58,371 nucleotides of DNA, taken from Paraburkholderia silviterrae (GTDB lineage: Bacteria > Pseudomonadota > Gammaproteobacteria > Burkholderiales > Burkholderiaceae). The translations under genes were made by a program, and so were the position numbers. The notes below the pieces were generated by a model that searched no databases, was not told the origin of the DNA, and saw only the letters and a program-made list of their open reading frames with translations. Of the stretch, positions 1 through 8,074 are shown one piece after another; positions within the stretch are counted from its first letter, which is position 1; every line of letters begins with the position of its first letter. Location: contig NZ_SMRP01000006.1 in NCBI RefSeq assembly GCF_004353915.1, positions 146,457-204,827 on the forward strand, written 5' to 3'.

Positions 1-293
1 TGATCGTGATTGCTCTCTCACTTGATCTCGCCCATGGAGCGTTATTCAATATTGGGAAATGGTTCGGCAAGATCTCCTATAGTCTGTATCTGACCCACAC
101 GCCCATCCTGCATGCCTGCCTTATTCTCTTGTTTCCTCGAATCGGTGGCATTGCAACTGCTCTGATCGCGATTGTGTTGGCAATCGGTTTCGCGGCACTA
201 TTCAATCGCTATATCGAGCAGCCATCCATTCGTCTCGCTAGAGCAGTTGCAAGGCGAAATAGGGCTGCGCACCCGGCGAACTATCCGGCCTGA
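1..293 (+). CDS. Acyltransferase family 3 protein, C-terminal fragment (cut by window edge)
   Basis: The reading frame is open at the left edge of the window, so only the last ~97 residues are visible. They contain the GKISYSLYLTH motif and two hydrophobic membrane segments, then a basic cytoplasmic tail with IEQPSIRLAR, all typical of the C-terminus of membrane O-acyltransferases (OafA/YrhL, acyltransferase 3 family). Such phage enzymes often acetylate lipopolysaccharide O-antigen and alter the receptor after lysogeny; that role is inferred here. The stop codon overlaps the stop of the convergent fibre-assembly gene by 13 bases, the same arrangement as the complete acyltransferase at 2034-3197. 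Confidence 0.85.
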   Translation, partial: IVIALSLDLAHGALFNIGKWFGKISYSLYLTHTPILHACLILLFPRIGGIATALIAIVLAIGFAALFNRYIEQPSIRLARAVARRNRAAHPANYPA

Positions 294-760
294 ACGGAAA
301 TCACTGGCTGCGTTGGCCAGGATGGGTTCGCTGTCGTCAGATCGACTTTCGACAGCGCCAGCTTGTATGCCGCCCATGCTTTGAAGGTCTGGCTGTCCGA
401 AGTATCGAGAAGGCCTGCGGCGTAGGCATCAGCGATGCCAAATGTTGCATTGTTCGCCACCTGCATCAGGCTGTCGCGCATTGCGGTGTTGGTGGCCGCG
501 ATCTGCTCTGCGGAAGGCGGCGCTGCCACTGGCGCCGCGAATGATTTGCCGCCGTCGGCCGTCACCCATCCCTGTTGCGGCTGGGGGCTGATTGCGGTCA
601 CATCGATCAGATTCGCGACGAATGCGGCCGTGAAACGCTGCGCTACTGGAATCTCGTCGCCTTTCTTGAAATTTCCGCTCGGATCGTCGGCGTCCCAATA
701 AGCCGATGCGATAAGTGGCTCAATCACTGAGCCGCCGACGACATGTGCGTATAGCTTCAT
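281..760 (-). CDS. Tail fibre assembly protein-like (caudo_TAP type)
   Basis: 159 residues. The C-terminal half contains the signature of phage fibre-assembly chaperones: a region with TFKAWAAYKLALSKVD followed by NPSWPTQP. Members of this family help fold or trimerise the adjacent fibre tip. The gene directly follows the fibre gene ending at 764, with a GGGAG ribosome binding site inside the end of that gene, so the two are translated together. It is the last leftward virion gene in the window and overlaps tail-to-tail with the rightward acyltransferase at the window edge. The specific partner is inferred from adjacency. Confidence 0.75.
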   Translation of the reverse strand: MKLYAHVVGGSVIEPLIASAYWDADDPSGNFKKGDEIPVAQRFTAAFVANLIDVTAISPQPQQGWVTADGGKSFAAPVAAPPSAEQIAATNTAMRDSLMQVANNATFGIADAYAAGLLDTSDSQTFKAWAAYKLALSKVDLTTANPSWPTQPVISVQAG

Positions 761-763
761 GGG

Positions 764-1672
764 TTATTTGCTCCCGAATTCAAAGATCAGCCCCCAACCG
801 GCGCCGCCGTTCCCGCCGCCTACAAGCGGGCTCGATGGCCCTTGTGCAGCGCCGCGGCCACCGCCGCCGAGGATGCCCGCGATGCCTCCTGTCCCAGGGG
901 GACCCTGCGTAGCTGCAATGCTGTTACCGAGTGGCGAAGGGCCGCCACCACCGGCGACCAGGCCGGCAGTTCCAGCGCTAACCTGTATCGCCATGCCGAA
1001 CGATCCAGGCCATCCCTGCGAGTTGCAGATGTTGCCGCCGGTTGCCACTGGCGCGAGCGTTGTCCCGGTAGTCCATGGGATGCTCGTGCTTTGCAAGCCA
1101 CTCGTCGATCCGCCCACGCCGCCGGGGCAGGTAATCAAAGACCCGATGGAAGTGGTACCACCGTTGCCGCCAGCAGCGCCGGCAGCAGTAACGCCTCCCG
1201 CACCAATCGTGATGGGGATGGGGGCGGCGCTCGTCAGTTGATAGATACCTTCCGCATACGCGCCGGTCGAGCCTCCGCTGGCGATCGCATATTGACCGGC
1301 ACCTGTTGCAGGCGTGCTGCCACCGGCTGCGCCACCGCCCATTGCTCGCGTATAGATCAATGAATTTGGCGTGGAAGGCGTGAAAATCACGGACCCCTGC
1401 GTCGCGTACATATTGACGCTCAGAAGATCGCCGTACCCCTTCAGCGCCCGAATTGCCGTCAGCACCTGGTTGTATGCCGTCTTGCTCGGAGTAAGCCCTG
1501 CGGCTTCGACGATGTTGATGAGCTCCATCATCAACATGTTCATGAAATCGGCATCGAGGATTGTTGCCGGGATGCCGCTCACCGGATTGCCATTCGTGAA
1601 GAATCCTTGCGTGCCTGCGACAGCTGGGGCCGGAAGCGAACTCGCGGCAGAGGGTTGGTCAGTCTGGAACAT
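764..1672 (-). CDS. Tail fibre / glycine-rich receptor-binding protein
   Basis: 302 residues. The N-terminal ~75 residues (FTNGNPVSGIPATILDAD, then NMLMMELINIVEAAGLTPS and a TAIRAL segment) match the conserved attachment module of short phage fibres. The C-terminal half is a long glycine-rich stretch (IGAGGVTAAGAAGGNGG and similar), as in T-even-type adhesin tips and glycine-rich phage tail proteins; this part is the probable receptor-contact region. GGAG lies 5 bases before the ATG. It is separated from the other tail genes by the rightward acyltransferase cassette (1821-3197), so it may be a second, independently acquired receptor-binding protein beside the spike at 3176-5215. Confidence 0.8.
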   Translation of the reverse strand: MFQTDQPSAASSLPAPAVAGTQGFFTNGNPVSGIPATILDADFMNMLMMELINIVEAAGLTPSKTAYNQVLTAIRALKGYGDLLSVNMYATQGSVIFTPSTPNSLIYTRAMGGGAAGGSTPATGAGQYAIASGGSTGAYAEGIYQLTSAAPIPITIGAGGVTAAGAAGGNGGTTSIGSLITCPGGVGGSTSGLQSTSIPWTTGTTLAPVATGGNICNSQGWPGSFGMAIQVSAGTAGLVAGGGGPSPLGNSIAATQGPPGTGGIAGILGGGGRGAAQGPSSPLVGGGNGGAGWGLIFEFGSK

Positions 1673-1694
1673 TCACGCTCCACATAAATAGGAA

Positions 1695-1741
1695 GGCCCG
1701 CATCTGCGGGCCCAAAAAAGCAAAGCCGCCCCGCGGGCGGC
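1695..1741 (-). terminator. Intrinsic terminator-like hairpins read leftward
   Basis: On the minus strand a perfect 7-bp stem (1725-1731 with 1735-1741, 3-base loop) is followed by TTTGCTTTTTT, then by a second 7-bp GC stem (1695-1701 with 1706-1712). The first hairpin plus T tract has the form of a rho-independent terminator for leftward transcription arriving from the spike gene. It lies only ~50 bases upstream of the fibre gene start at 1672, so fibre expression would need readthrough, antitermination or a promoter in the short gap. Confidence 0.6.
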
Positions 1742-1820
1742 CTCGTTACCGTGAAAATCCGCCTTGCGGATATGAGATACTTCTTGCCTTCCTTGGCATA
1801 TTCTTACAATTTCCTTTTAT

Positions 1821-2015
1821 ATGGCAGACGAAACCAGTTCGCATAAGCTGGCCAACGGCCTGATGCGCTTCGCAGCGGCACTATCTGCGCTTACGATTGC
1901 CGCGTCGAGGGTCGGATTCCCAATGCCAGATCGAAACATCACTGTCGCATGGATATTTCTCGCCATATGGGGAGTCAGCGAGTTGGCAATGTGGATCAAG
2001 CGCACAAAGCAATAA
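1821..2015 (+). CDS. Small two-segment membrane protein
   Basis: 64 residues with two hydrophobic segments (about residues 15-30 and 40-58) and a basic C-terminus (KRTKQ). No family recognised. It starts just after a TACAAT -10-like element (1805-1810) and has no clear ribosome binding site; an internal ATG (MRFAAA) is an alternative start. It precedes the acyltransferase at 2034 by 18 bases on the same strand and probably belongs to the same moron cassette. A holin role is conceivable from size and topology, but nothing nearby looks like an endolysin, so this is not called. Confidence 0.6.
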   Translation: MADETSSHKLANGLMRFAAALSALTIAASRVGFPMPDRNITVAWIFLAIWGVSELAMWIKRTKQ

Positions 2016-2033
2016 GAAACGTCCTGATAGACC

Positions 2034-3197
2034 ATGCAGAATAAAAATACGACACATAACGCATCACTTGATGGCCTTCGCGGTCTAGCCTGTATCTGGG
2101 TGATCCTGTCACACATGGATGCATTCGTCGGCACGGCGACTTCATCCACAGGGGCGTATAGCCAAGCATCCCTGATGTGGCGCTTTTACCGGCGCCTGAT
2201 TGACGGAAATTTCCCGGTATCGGTTTTCTTCGTGCTGAGCGGATACGTGCTCTTGCTCGGATTCAATCGATCGAACGACATCGACCAGCTATCGAAGGCA
2301 GCAGTGAAGCGCTATTTCAGGCTTATGCCGATGGCGCTATTCTCTGTTCTATTGGCATGGGCAGTATCGAATTCAATTGGCTTCCATAACGTCGAAGCGG
2401 CTAAAGCCATTGGCGGACATTCCTGGCTCGCACAGTACTATCCTGATCGGCTTCTGCTCTCGCATTCCATCCGGGTCGGTCTGATCGGCGCTTTCACCGG
2501 CGACGATCTGTATAACTTCCCGCTCTGGACGATGCGCGTCGAACTCTTCGGTTCGCTTCTGCTGTTTGCGGTCGCTGCGCTCTTCTACAGCAACCGCAAC
2601 TTCTGGATGGTGTGCGTCGCGGCTACTTTCGGCCTCTGCTACCTGTGCGGAAACTTTGGCGTGTACTACGCCCTGTTTCTCGCAGGAGCAGTCCTGCTGC
2701 GCTACCCATCCCTGAGGATTCCGGCATGGGGCATCTTTGTCGCTCTCATTCTCGGTTCTGAGAATATTTGGACACCCGAGGCTTTGTGGGCCGCACCTTA
2801 TCTGCACTTCACCGGGATTGACTTCGATGTGATATGCCACGCAGTCGCATCGGTGCTGCTGGTGTCGTCGGTCCTGGCGTCGCCCAATGCATCACGCGTT
2901 CTTTCGTCCCGTCCAATCGCTTATCTGGGAAAGCTTTCTTTCGCGATGTATGCGCTCCATGCTGTGGTGATGCTAAGCGTAGGCTCGCATATTCTGAGTC
3001 TGGGACCGGAGTACGGACATCCCCGCCAGTTCGCCGCCATCGGCTTTGTGGTGACTTTCGCAGTCACGATCCTGATCTCGCATCTTGCATACAGCGCAAT
3101 TGATGGCGGGGCACAAAGATGGTCGAGCAGGATCGCGGACGCCTTCTTGAGTGCAAGGCGCCCGCGCGCAAGTCATCAATTACCCGAGATGGAATAG
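2034..3197 (+). CDS. Membrane O-acyltransferase, acyltransferase 3 family
   Basis: 387 residues. It begins with the family signature SLDGLRGLACIWVILSH (residues ~10-27: the RGLA/A-x-x-x-V-x-x-SH type motif whose His is catalytic in characterised members), continues with about ten hydrophobic segments including a VSVFFVLSGYVLLLGF helix, and ends with KLSFAMYALH. The family moves acyl groups, usually acetyl, onto extracytoplasmic polysaccharide. In a prophage the likely role is O-antigen modification that blocks re-adsorption (inference). It is on the opposite strand to the late operon, with base composition less GC-rich than its neighbours, typical of a moron. Its stop overlaps the convergent tail-spike stop by 22 bases. 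Confidence 0.9.
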   Translation: MQNKNTTHNASLDGLRGLACIWVILSHMDAFVGTATSSTGAYSQASLMWRFYRRLIDGNFPVSVFFVLSGYVLLLGFNRSNDIDQLSKAAVKRYFRLMPMALFSVLLAWAVSNSIGFHNVEAAKAIGGHSWLAQYYPDRLLLSHSIRVGLIGAFTGDDLYNFPLWTMRVELFGSLLLFAVAALFYSNRNFWMVCVAATFGLCYLCGNFGVYYALFLAGAVLLRYPSLRIPAWGIFVALILGSENIWTPEALWAAPYLHFTGIDFDVICHAVASVLLVSSVLASPNASRVLSSRPIAYLGKLSFAMYALHAVVMLSVGSHILSLGPEYGHPRQFAAIGFVVTFAVTILISHLAYSAIDGGAQRWSSRIADAFLSARRPRASHQLPEME

Positions 3198-5215
3198 GAA
3201 TAGGTGTGGCCAGCAGTTGCGGTGCTGATCGTGATGCTGGTCTTGCTGACCGTGTATGGAGGTGTACTGCCTCCTGCGTTGTCCACAACAACACCGCGAG
3301 CCTGATTGGAAAAGCCGGCTCCCGCGAATGTCAGGGTGCAGGCCGTTCCGCTCGTGCCGACAGTGACCGATCCGGAATAGATCGTTGAGCCGGCTGCCAC
3401 GGTCGGGCTAGTCCCGCAACTCGACGCCACGGGAGGATAGTTGAATCCGGATGGCGTTGGGATGATCAGCAGCATCGAGTGAGGGTCATTCGGCGCGCTC
3501 GAATAAACCGAACTGTCGCTCTGGTACGACTGCCACACATACGCACCTATGCGAACCACATAGGGGCCAACTGCTGACGTCTCGCGATCGAGTATGTAGA
3601 AGTTGCTAACGCCAGAGAGACCATTACCGGACGTAACCTGCGGACCATCGTTGAGGCCGTGCAGATTGAGCACCCCAATGTCCAGCATTGCTTGGTTATT
3701 GAGGCTCGAAACGCTACCGGTGAGGTTGGCGGAGTCCCATAGCCGCGCAACATACCATCCGGCTGCCTTGATCGGCGCGTAATAGACGCTCAGGGAACCG
3801 ATCCGGCCGCTCGAGTTTCGCCAATCAATCAAACCAGAAAAGCCGGTTCGAAGGGTGATCTCTTCTAGGTGAACAGTTCCGGCAGATACCCCTGTCACGC
3901 CGCAGAAACGCACCGCGTTAGCAACCGTCGACCATTCGATGTTGAGCTGGTCGAGCGACAGTTCTGAGATGTCCGCACCGGAAACCGTACCCGTGCTTGA
4001 ACATTGCCCGAATACCGCACCAGCATCTGCGCTCGACGTGAACAGATACGAACCGTTGTAATTCGTGACATAGAGGTTCGAGAACACCGAGCCGGTCTGC
4101 GTAGCCCCTTCGATGTCAAGCCCACGGTACGAATATCCATTCACCTCGAGGTTCATCACGTGCGCCGAAAACATGCTATCGGCAGACGCGGTAGGGTTGT
4201 ACAGGCCCGTACCAACATAGCTGATGAGCACATTCTCGATACGGCCGCCGCGCTGCAATGCTAGCGACGATACTGGCGAATAGGTTTGAATACCGTTGCG
4301 CTGTCCCTGCGTTTCGGAGCCAGTGATGATCGAGGAATTAAAGCCGATGCCAAGATCGCGGATCACTGCAGCGCCACCAGCAGTGATTACGCTATCTGCC
4401 GCAGTCGAATCATAGCTAGTGATGAAGGACTGGTGAGCGCCTGCCCCCACCATCACACCAGCAGTGTTATCGATTGGCCCGCTCGTGCGATAGCAGCCTT
4501 TCGGCAGAAAGATCGCACCGTAAGTATTCAGTGCAGTCTGGATGACCGACTTGACGTCCTGAGTATAGCCGCACGTCAGCACGTCGACTACCTGCGTCGG
4601 CGTCATCGAATTGAAGACGTTGTAATAGCTGGTCGGGTAGCCCCAGACCGGATCGGCGCTCGCCCCTTGTGACTGGAAGAATTGACCCGACGTGCCCGCT
4701 CCAGGTGAAGACGACACGGCGCCCGTACCCTCTCCGATGAGCGGCGCATGCGCAGTCTGTGACGTTGCGCCCATGCCGCCCTGCGCCACGGACAGAGCCG
4801 TCGTCAGGCCGGTCAGAGACGTGATATTGCCATTCGCGCCGGCCGAGGCGACCGTGCCGCAGGTGAAGCCACTACCAGCCGTCCACTGTAGGGCGCTCGA
4901 GGACGAACTGCAGCTCGGCATCGTGAATGCTGCTGGTGATGCGGAGGATGACGTCGCATTCGCGAGCACAGTATTGGCAGCTTGCGCGGCAAGGTCCGCT
5001 GTCGTCACGAGACCGGTCGCGGTCAATCCGCCAGTAACCGTCAGGCCCGGCACGGTCAGCGAGCCGGTAAGTGTTCCACCGGCGAGCCGCACATAAAGTG
5101 CAAACTGGTTATTCAGTTGCGCGGCCGTCAGTACCACCCCCGGTGTGAACTGGGCGAAAGCCGGAAATGCAACGAGCGCGAGTGCAAAAAAGATCACACG
5201 CAGGAGTGATTTCAT
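3176..5215 (-). CDS. Tail spike with pectate-lyase-like beta-helix and an apparent Sec signal peptide
   Basis: 679 residues from the second ATG, which has TAGGAA at correct spacing; an ATG two codons upstream (5221) is too close to that site. Residues 1-21 look like a signal peptide (K at 2, hydrophobic core, AFA before Gln22), odd for a virion protein. Residues ~22-150 carry phage fibre repeats (LTAAQLNNQF, LAGGTLTGSL). From ~205 on, DVKSVIQTALNTYGAIFLPKG marks the start of a right-handed beta-helix as in polysaccharide-degrading tail spikes, followed by many G-N-rich turns. The C-terminal ~100 residues (PSGFNYPPVASSCG onwards) resemble a trimerisation or binding tip. Location right after the gp48-like gene fits a receptor-binding protein. 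Confidence 0.85.
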   Translation of the reverse strand: MKSLLRVIFFALALVAFPAFAQFTPGVVLTAAQLNNQFALYVRLAGGTLTGSLTVPGLTVTGGLTATGLVTTADLAAQAANTVLANATSSSASPAAFTMPSCSSSSSALQWTAGSGFTCGTVASAGANGNITSLTGLTTALSVAQGGMGATSQTAHAPLIGEGTGAVSSSPGAGTSGQFFQSQGASADPVWGYPTSYYNVFNSMTPTQVVDVLTCGYTQDVKSVIQTALNTYGAIFLPKGCYRTSGPIDNTAGVMVGAGAHQSFITSYDSTAADSVITAGGAAVIRDLGIGFNSSIITGSETQGQRNGIQTYSPVSSLALQRGGRIENVLISYVGTGLYNPTASADSMFSAHVMNLEVNGYSYRGLDIEGATQTGSVFSNLYVTNYNGSYLFTSSADAGAVFGQCSSTGTVSGADISELSLDQLNIEWSTVANAVRFCGVTGVSAGTVHLEEITLRTGFSGLIDWRNSSGRIGSLSVYYAPIKAAGWYVARLWDSANLTGSVSSLNNQAMLDIGVLNLHGLNDGPQVTSGNGLSGVSNFYILDRETSAVGPYVVRIGAYVWQSYQSDSSVYSSAPNDPHSMLLIIPTPSGFNYPPVASSCGTSPTVAAGSTIYSGSVTVGTSGTACTLTFAGAGFSNQARGVVVDNAGGSTPPYTVSKTSITISTATAGHTYSYSISGN

Positions 5216-5236
5216 CGTCATTTCCTAAGCAGTACT

Positions 5237-5887
5237 TCAGGAGAGTGAAGATTCGCCAAGCACGAAGGTGCTATCCAGCGCCCCCGGTGTGCCATATGCG
5301 AAAGTCAAAACGGTGTTAGCAGGAATCAGTCTGCGGAGCTCACATTCGAGAACGTCAGAGCCCCAGACCGCCAGCGGCTCGCCGACGGCAGACTGTCCCA
5401 ATGAGAAGTAGGTGATCGTGTTGGCCGGCGCGTCCACGCGCCACGCGAAAGCCCAGTCCTGCGTTCCAAGCGGACAGCCCATCCTTTGCTGCCCCATCCG
5501 GAACGGCGTGAACTGAGTGATCGTGACCTCGAAGCCCAGCGACTGCGCATACGCGATGAAGTACGCCGCCGACTGGCCGCCAGAATTCGTCAGGCGCGCA
5601 ACGACCTGTTGCCTGCGAGCCTGCAAGGTCGGTGATTCCCCGGCGCACGGGTCCGGAAGCCCGAGTGTCGCCTCCCACTGCGGTAGCAATTCGTCCGCAG
5701 TCGCCGGAAATGCGTCGACAAGCAGATAGTTCGCGCGATCGTTATGCTGCTGGAACGGCGTCGCGAGCCCCAGCAGCACCTGCGTCTGCACCGCGTCGGC
5801 ATCTTTCGGCCAGATCTTTCCCCGCGGCATGCACGCCAGCAGCGCCGCGAGGAAATCTGGCGCTTGCAAAACAAGCACATCGTTCAT
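5237..5887 (-). CDS. Mu gp48-like / YmfQ (DUF2313) baseplate protein
   Basis: 216 residues, the usual length for the family. N-terminus has LLACMPRGKIWP and a DELLPQWEATLGLPDPCAG segment characteristic of YmfQ/Mu gp48 proteins, which link the baseplate wedge to fibres in Mu-like tails. Starts 5 bases after the baseplate J-like gene on the same strand and is followed directly by the spike gene, consistent with Mu gene order gp45-gp46-gp47-gp48-fibre. Confidence 0.85.
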   Translation of the reverse strand: MNDVLVLQAPDFLAALLACMPRGKIWPKDADAVQTQVLLGLATPFQQHNDRANYLLVDAFPATADELLPQWEATLGLPDPCAGESPTLQARRQQVVARLTNSGGQSAAYFIAYAQSLGFEVTITQFTPFRMGQQRMGCPLGTQDWAFAWRVDAPANTITYFSLGQSAVGEPLAVWGSDVLECELRRLIPANTVLTFAYGTPGALDSTFVLGESSLS

Positions 5888-5892
5888 GGCAG

Positions 5893-7029
5893 CTACGAAT
5901 AATTGATCGTGCCGATTGTGGGGATCTGGCCCACGATGTTCGGGATATTTGCCGCGGGCGACGTCATGACAAAGCCCTGTGTGCCAGAGATCGCGGCGAT
6001 TTCCGATTCAATGAGAGAGAGATCGACTAGCGGGATCTCATTGATAACCGGAGCGCCGTACTGAAGAAAGACGCTCGCGATCGCGCTTTGAACAGCGGCC
6101 TTTGTGGCTGCGCTCCAGCCTCCCGTCCCCGTGAAGACGAAGTTGATCGGGTTCGCTATCGGCGCGCACGACCAGACGAGGGCCGTTACAGGCTGCGCGG
6201 AGAAAATTGCGTTGGCCACGGTCAACTGGTCGCCGGTTGCCGTGTCCGGACTGCGCGTCTCGCCACTGGCGACACCATTGGTTCCCTGTGGGAAACCACC
6301 ATGTGCGGCTTCGGAGACATCGAACATCGTGAACACGACCACGGTGCCCACACCGAAGCCGTTCGGATTGCACCAGGCGCGCGTGACGCCAGGCACTTCC
6401 AGTGCCCAGGTCACGTAGTCCTGCGTATCGCCGCCCTGAGGCGGATTCTGGTAGGCCTGAAGCATGCGTGTCATCAGGCTGTCCGGTGATTCGATATCGG
6501 CGCCCCCGGTAAAAGCCGTAGCCGCGGTCCCGTTGGACTGGATGCCATCGATTGCGGTGGCAAGCGTGAACGTCGTGCCAGCCGCACAATTTCCAAATGC
6601 GCCTGTTTGCCCAGTCGGATCCGCGTTGCAGATTGCGGGAGCCGTCACCGCACCACCGCTTACCGTCGCGTCGGCTGTGGTCGTATAGCCCACACCATCA
6701 CCTCGCGTCAGCGGCGTGCCGTCCGGCAGATCGACTCCGTTCGCGCCCGGAAAAGAGACCGTGCCAATTGCCTGCTCTGCCGGCTTCTGGAACACATTCT
6801 TCAACGCGGCCCACATGGCCGTATGTTCGCCGGTCGATGTGATTGGCACGGCCTGCTGGGAGATCCAGTCAAGGTAGCCATAGACGAGATTGAGAAGGTT
6901 CGCCAGCGCGACGCCCGTGATATTCAGGTTCGCGAAGCGCAATAGCGGATCCGAGCCCTGCAGGGCGGCCGCCATGTCCTGCAGGGCCTGCGTCTGCAGT
7001 TGTGAGAGTGTCGGTCGTGCGAAAGGCAT
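5893..7029 (-). CDS. Baseplate J / Mu gp47-like wedge protein
   Basis: 378 residues. Start chosen at 7029 because the ATG overlaps the stop of the gp46-like gene (TAATG), indicating coupled translation; a longer frame exists but would overlap more. The central part (GADIESPDSLMTRMLQAYQNPPQGG, in two pieces, and WALEVPGVTRAWC) is typical of the baseplate J family (P2 gpJ, Mu gp47, T4 gp6-like wedge). It would form the baseplate wedges of a contractile tail. Confidence 0.92.
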   Translation of the reverse strand: MPFARPTLSQLQTQALQDMAAALQGSDPLLRFANLNITGVALANLLNLVYGYLDWISQQAVPITSTGEHTAMWAALKNVFQKPAEQAIGTVSFPGANGVDLPDGTPLTRGDGVGYTTTADATVSGGAVTAPAICNADPTGQTGAFGNCAAGTTFTLATAIDGIQSNGTAATAFTGGADIESPDSLMTRMLQAYQNPPQGGDTQDYVTWALEVPGVTRAWCNPNGFGVGTVVVFTMFDVSEAAHGGFPQGTNGVASGETRSPDTATGDQLTVANAIFSAQPVTALVWSCAPIANPINFVFTGTGGWSAATKAAVQSAIASVFLQYGAPVINEIPLVDLSLIESEIAAISGTQGFVMTSPAANIPNIVGQIPTIGTINYS

Positions 7030-7484
7030 TATTGGAACTCGCCCCAAACCCAGTTGAACTGCGGAAACTTCGTCCCGTCAGGCCGGTAGGCCTGAATCCA
7101 GATGCCAATACCCCAGGTACCCGGCGCGCCCTGCACCCATGCGAGAGTGATGTCGTGCTTCGCCACGACGCCATCGTCGAGCAACCATTGCACTGCTTCA
7201 TTCACATATGTGCGGGCCCGGTTCATCGTCTGCTGGGTCTTCGTCGAGCGCTCGAGTAGCCAGAGCCGGGAGCCGATCGGATATTGCGCGCCGGCGTCGC
7301 CAATCCAGCCGCGCGCGTCGTTCGTACCGTCGGGAATCACGTCTCCAGGCTGCGCGACACGATCGGTGAAGATGCTGATCAGGTAGGCTGTCTGCAGGTC
7401 ACTGCCGGTGAGCAGCGAGACGCCGGAAAGCGCCCAATCGCCGCGAGCATTGGCGACATCCCAAACTGTCGTTGTATCGGTCAT
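7029..7484 (-). CDS. Mu gp46-like baseplate protein (GP46 family)
   Basis: 151 residues. Contains the family pattern LLTGSDLQTAYLISIFTDRV near residues 24-43, then an acidic, aromatic central region (ARGWIGDAG, IGSRLWLLERSK-like) and helix NRARTYVNEAVQWLLDDG. Equivalent to T4 gp25/P2 gpW as an inner wedge component. Overlaps the upstream gp45-like gene by 4 bases and the downstream gp47-like gene by 1 base. Confidence 0.9.
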   Translation of the reverse strand: MTDTTTVWDVANARGDWALSGVSLLTGSDLQTAYLISIFTDRVAQPGDVIPDGTNDARGWIGDAGAQYPIGSRLWLLERSTKTQQTMNRARTYVNEAVQWLLDDGVVAKHDITLAWVQGAPGTWGIGIWIQAYRPDGTKFPQFNWVWGEFQ

Positions 7485-8074
7485 ACAGTGAGATTCGGCG
7501 GGGTTGTCGTGATCGTGCTGCCACCCGTTTGCACATCCACCACCTCGTGATCGTGGCCATCATGTGCGGCGCGCAGCTGCTTCAGCGTGCTCGAGTTGGT
7601 CTCATAGTTATCGACGATATCGCCCGTGCATTTAAGGACCGGCGTATCGAAGATCACTTCCGTCGACGCGCTGATCATCACGATCGTCGCGCCATTTACA
7701 TTGACAGGCTGTCCGTTCGCATTGAGCACGACCTGCCCGTTCGCGAGATAGAGGCTCGTGCCGGCGGGTCCGTTATAGAGCATCGTCTCTCCGGATTTCA
7801 GGCCGGTCGGGCGCGTCTCCTGATGGTTCGTGCCCACCACTGCGCCATTAGATGTATCGCCACCGACATTGATGATCATCGCGTCGCTGCCCGCCGGGGG
7901 ATTTGATGCGAGGCCGTACTCCGCCATGCGAGGAATGTTGTCGCGCGTCTCGAGACCGCTTGGCGCAAGCTGCAGCTTCTGGATCGACCCACTGTCGTTG
8001 ACGAGCGAGATGCGGCCCCTGCGCACCGTCAACATCGTGCGCAGATAGTGACGTTCGGAATAGTCGTCGGTCAT
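7481..8074 (-). CDS. Baseplate spike, Mu gp45 / gpV-like
   Basis: 197 residues. The N-terminus (RRGRISLVNDSGSIQKLQL) and the G-D-rich middle resemble the OB-fold of Mu gp45, the membrane-piercing central spike; the C-terminal region is a repetitive beta structure (VLNANGQPVNVNG, EVIFDTPVLKCTGD) ending in His-rich DGHDHEV, typical of an iron-binding needle tip. Translationally coupled (4-base overlaps) on both sides. Confidence 0.88.
   Translation of the reverse strand: MTDDYSERHYLRTMLTVRRGRISLVNDSGSIQKLQLAPSGLETRDNIPRMAEYGLASNPPAGSDAMIINVGGDTSNGAVVGTNHQETRPTGLKSGETMLYNGPAGTSLYLANGQVVLNANGQPVNVNGATIVMISASTEVIFDTPVLKCTGDIVDNYETNSSTLKQLRAAHDGHDHEVVDVQTGGSTITTTPPNLTV

Noticed and set aside
1..1000. 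A second copy of the tRNA-Leu 3' segment as left attachment site
   Set aside because: None was noticed by eye near the left edge; acyltransferase coding sequence is open there, so the prophage probably extends beyond the window.
1821..2015. Holin
   Set aside because: Size and two hydrophobic segments fit, but no endolysin is adjacent and it belongs to the acyltransferase cassette. Called only as a small membrane protein.
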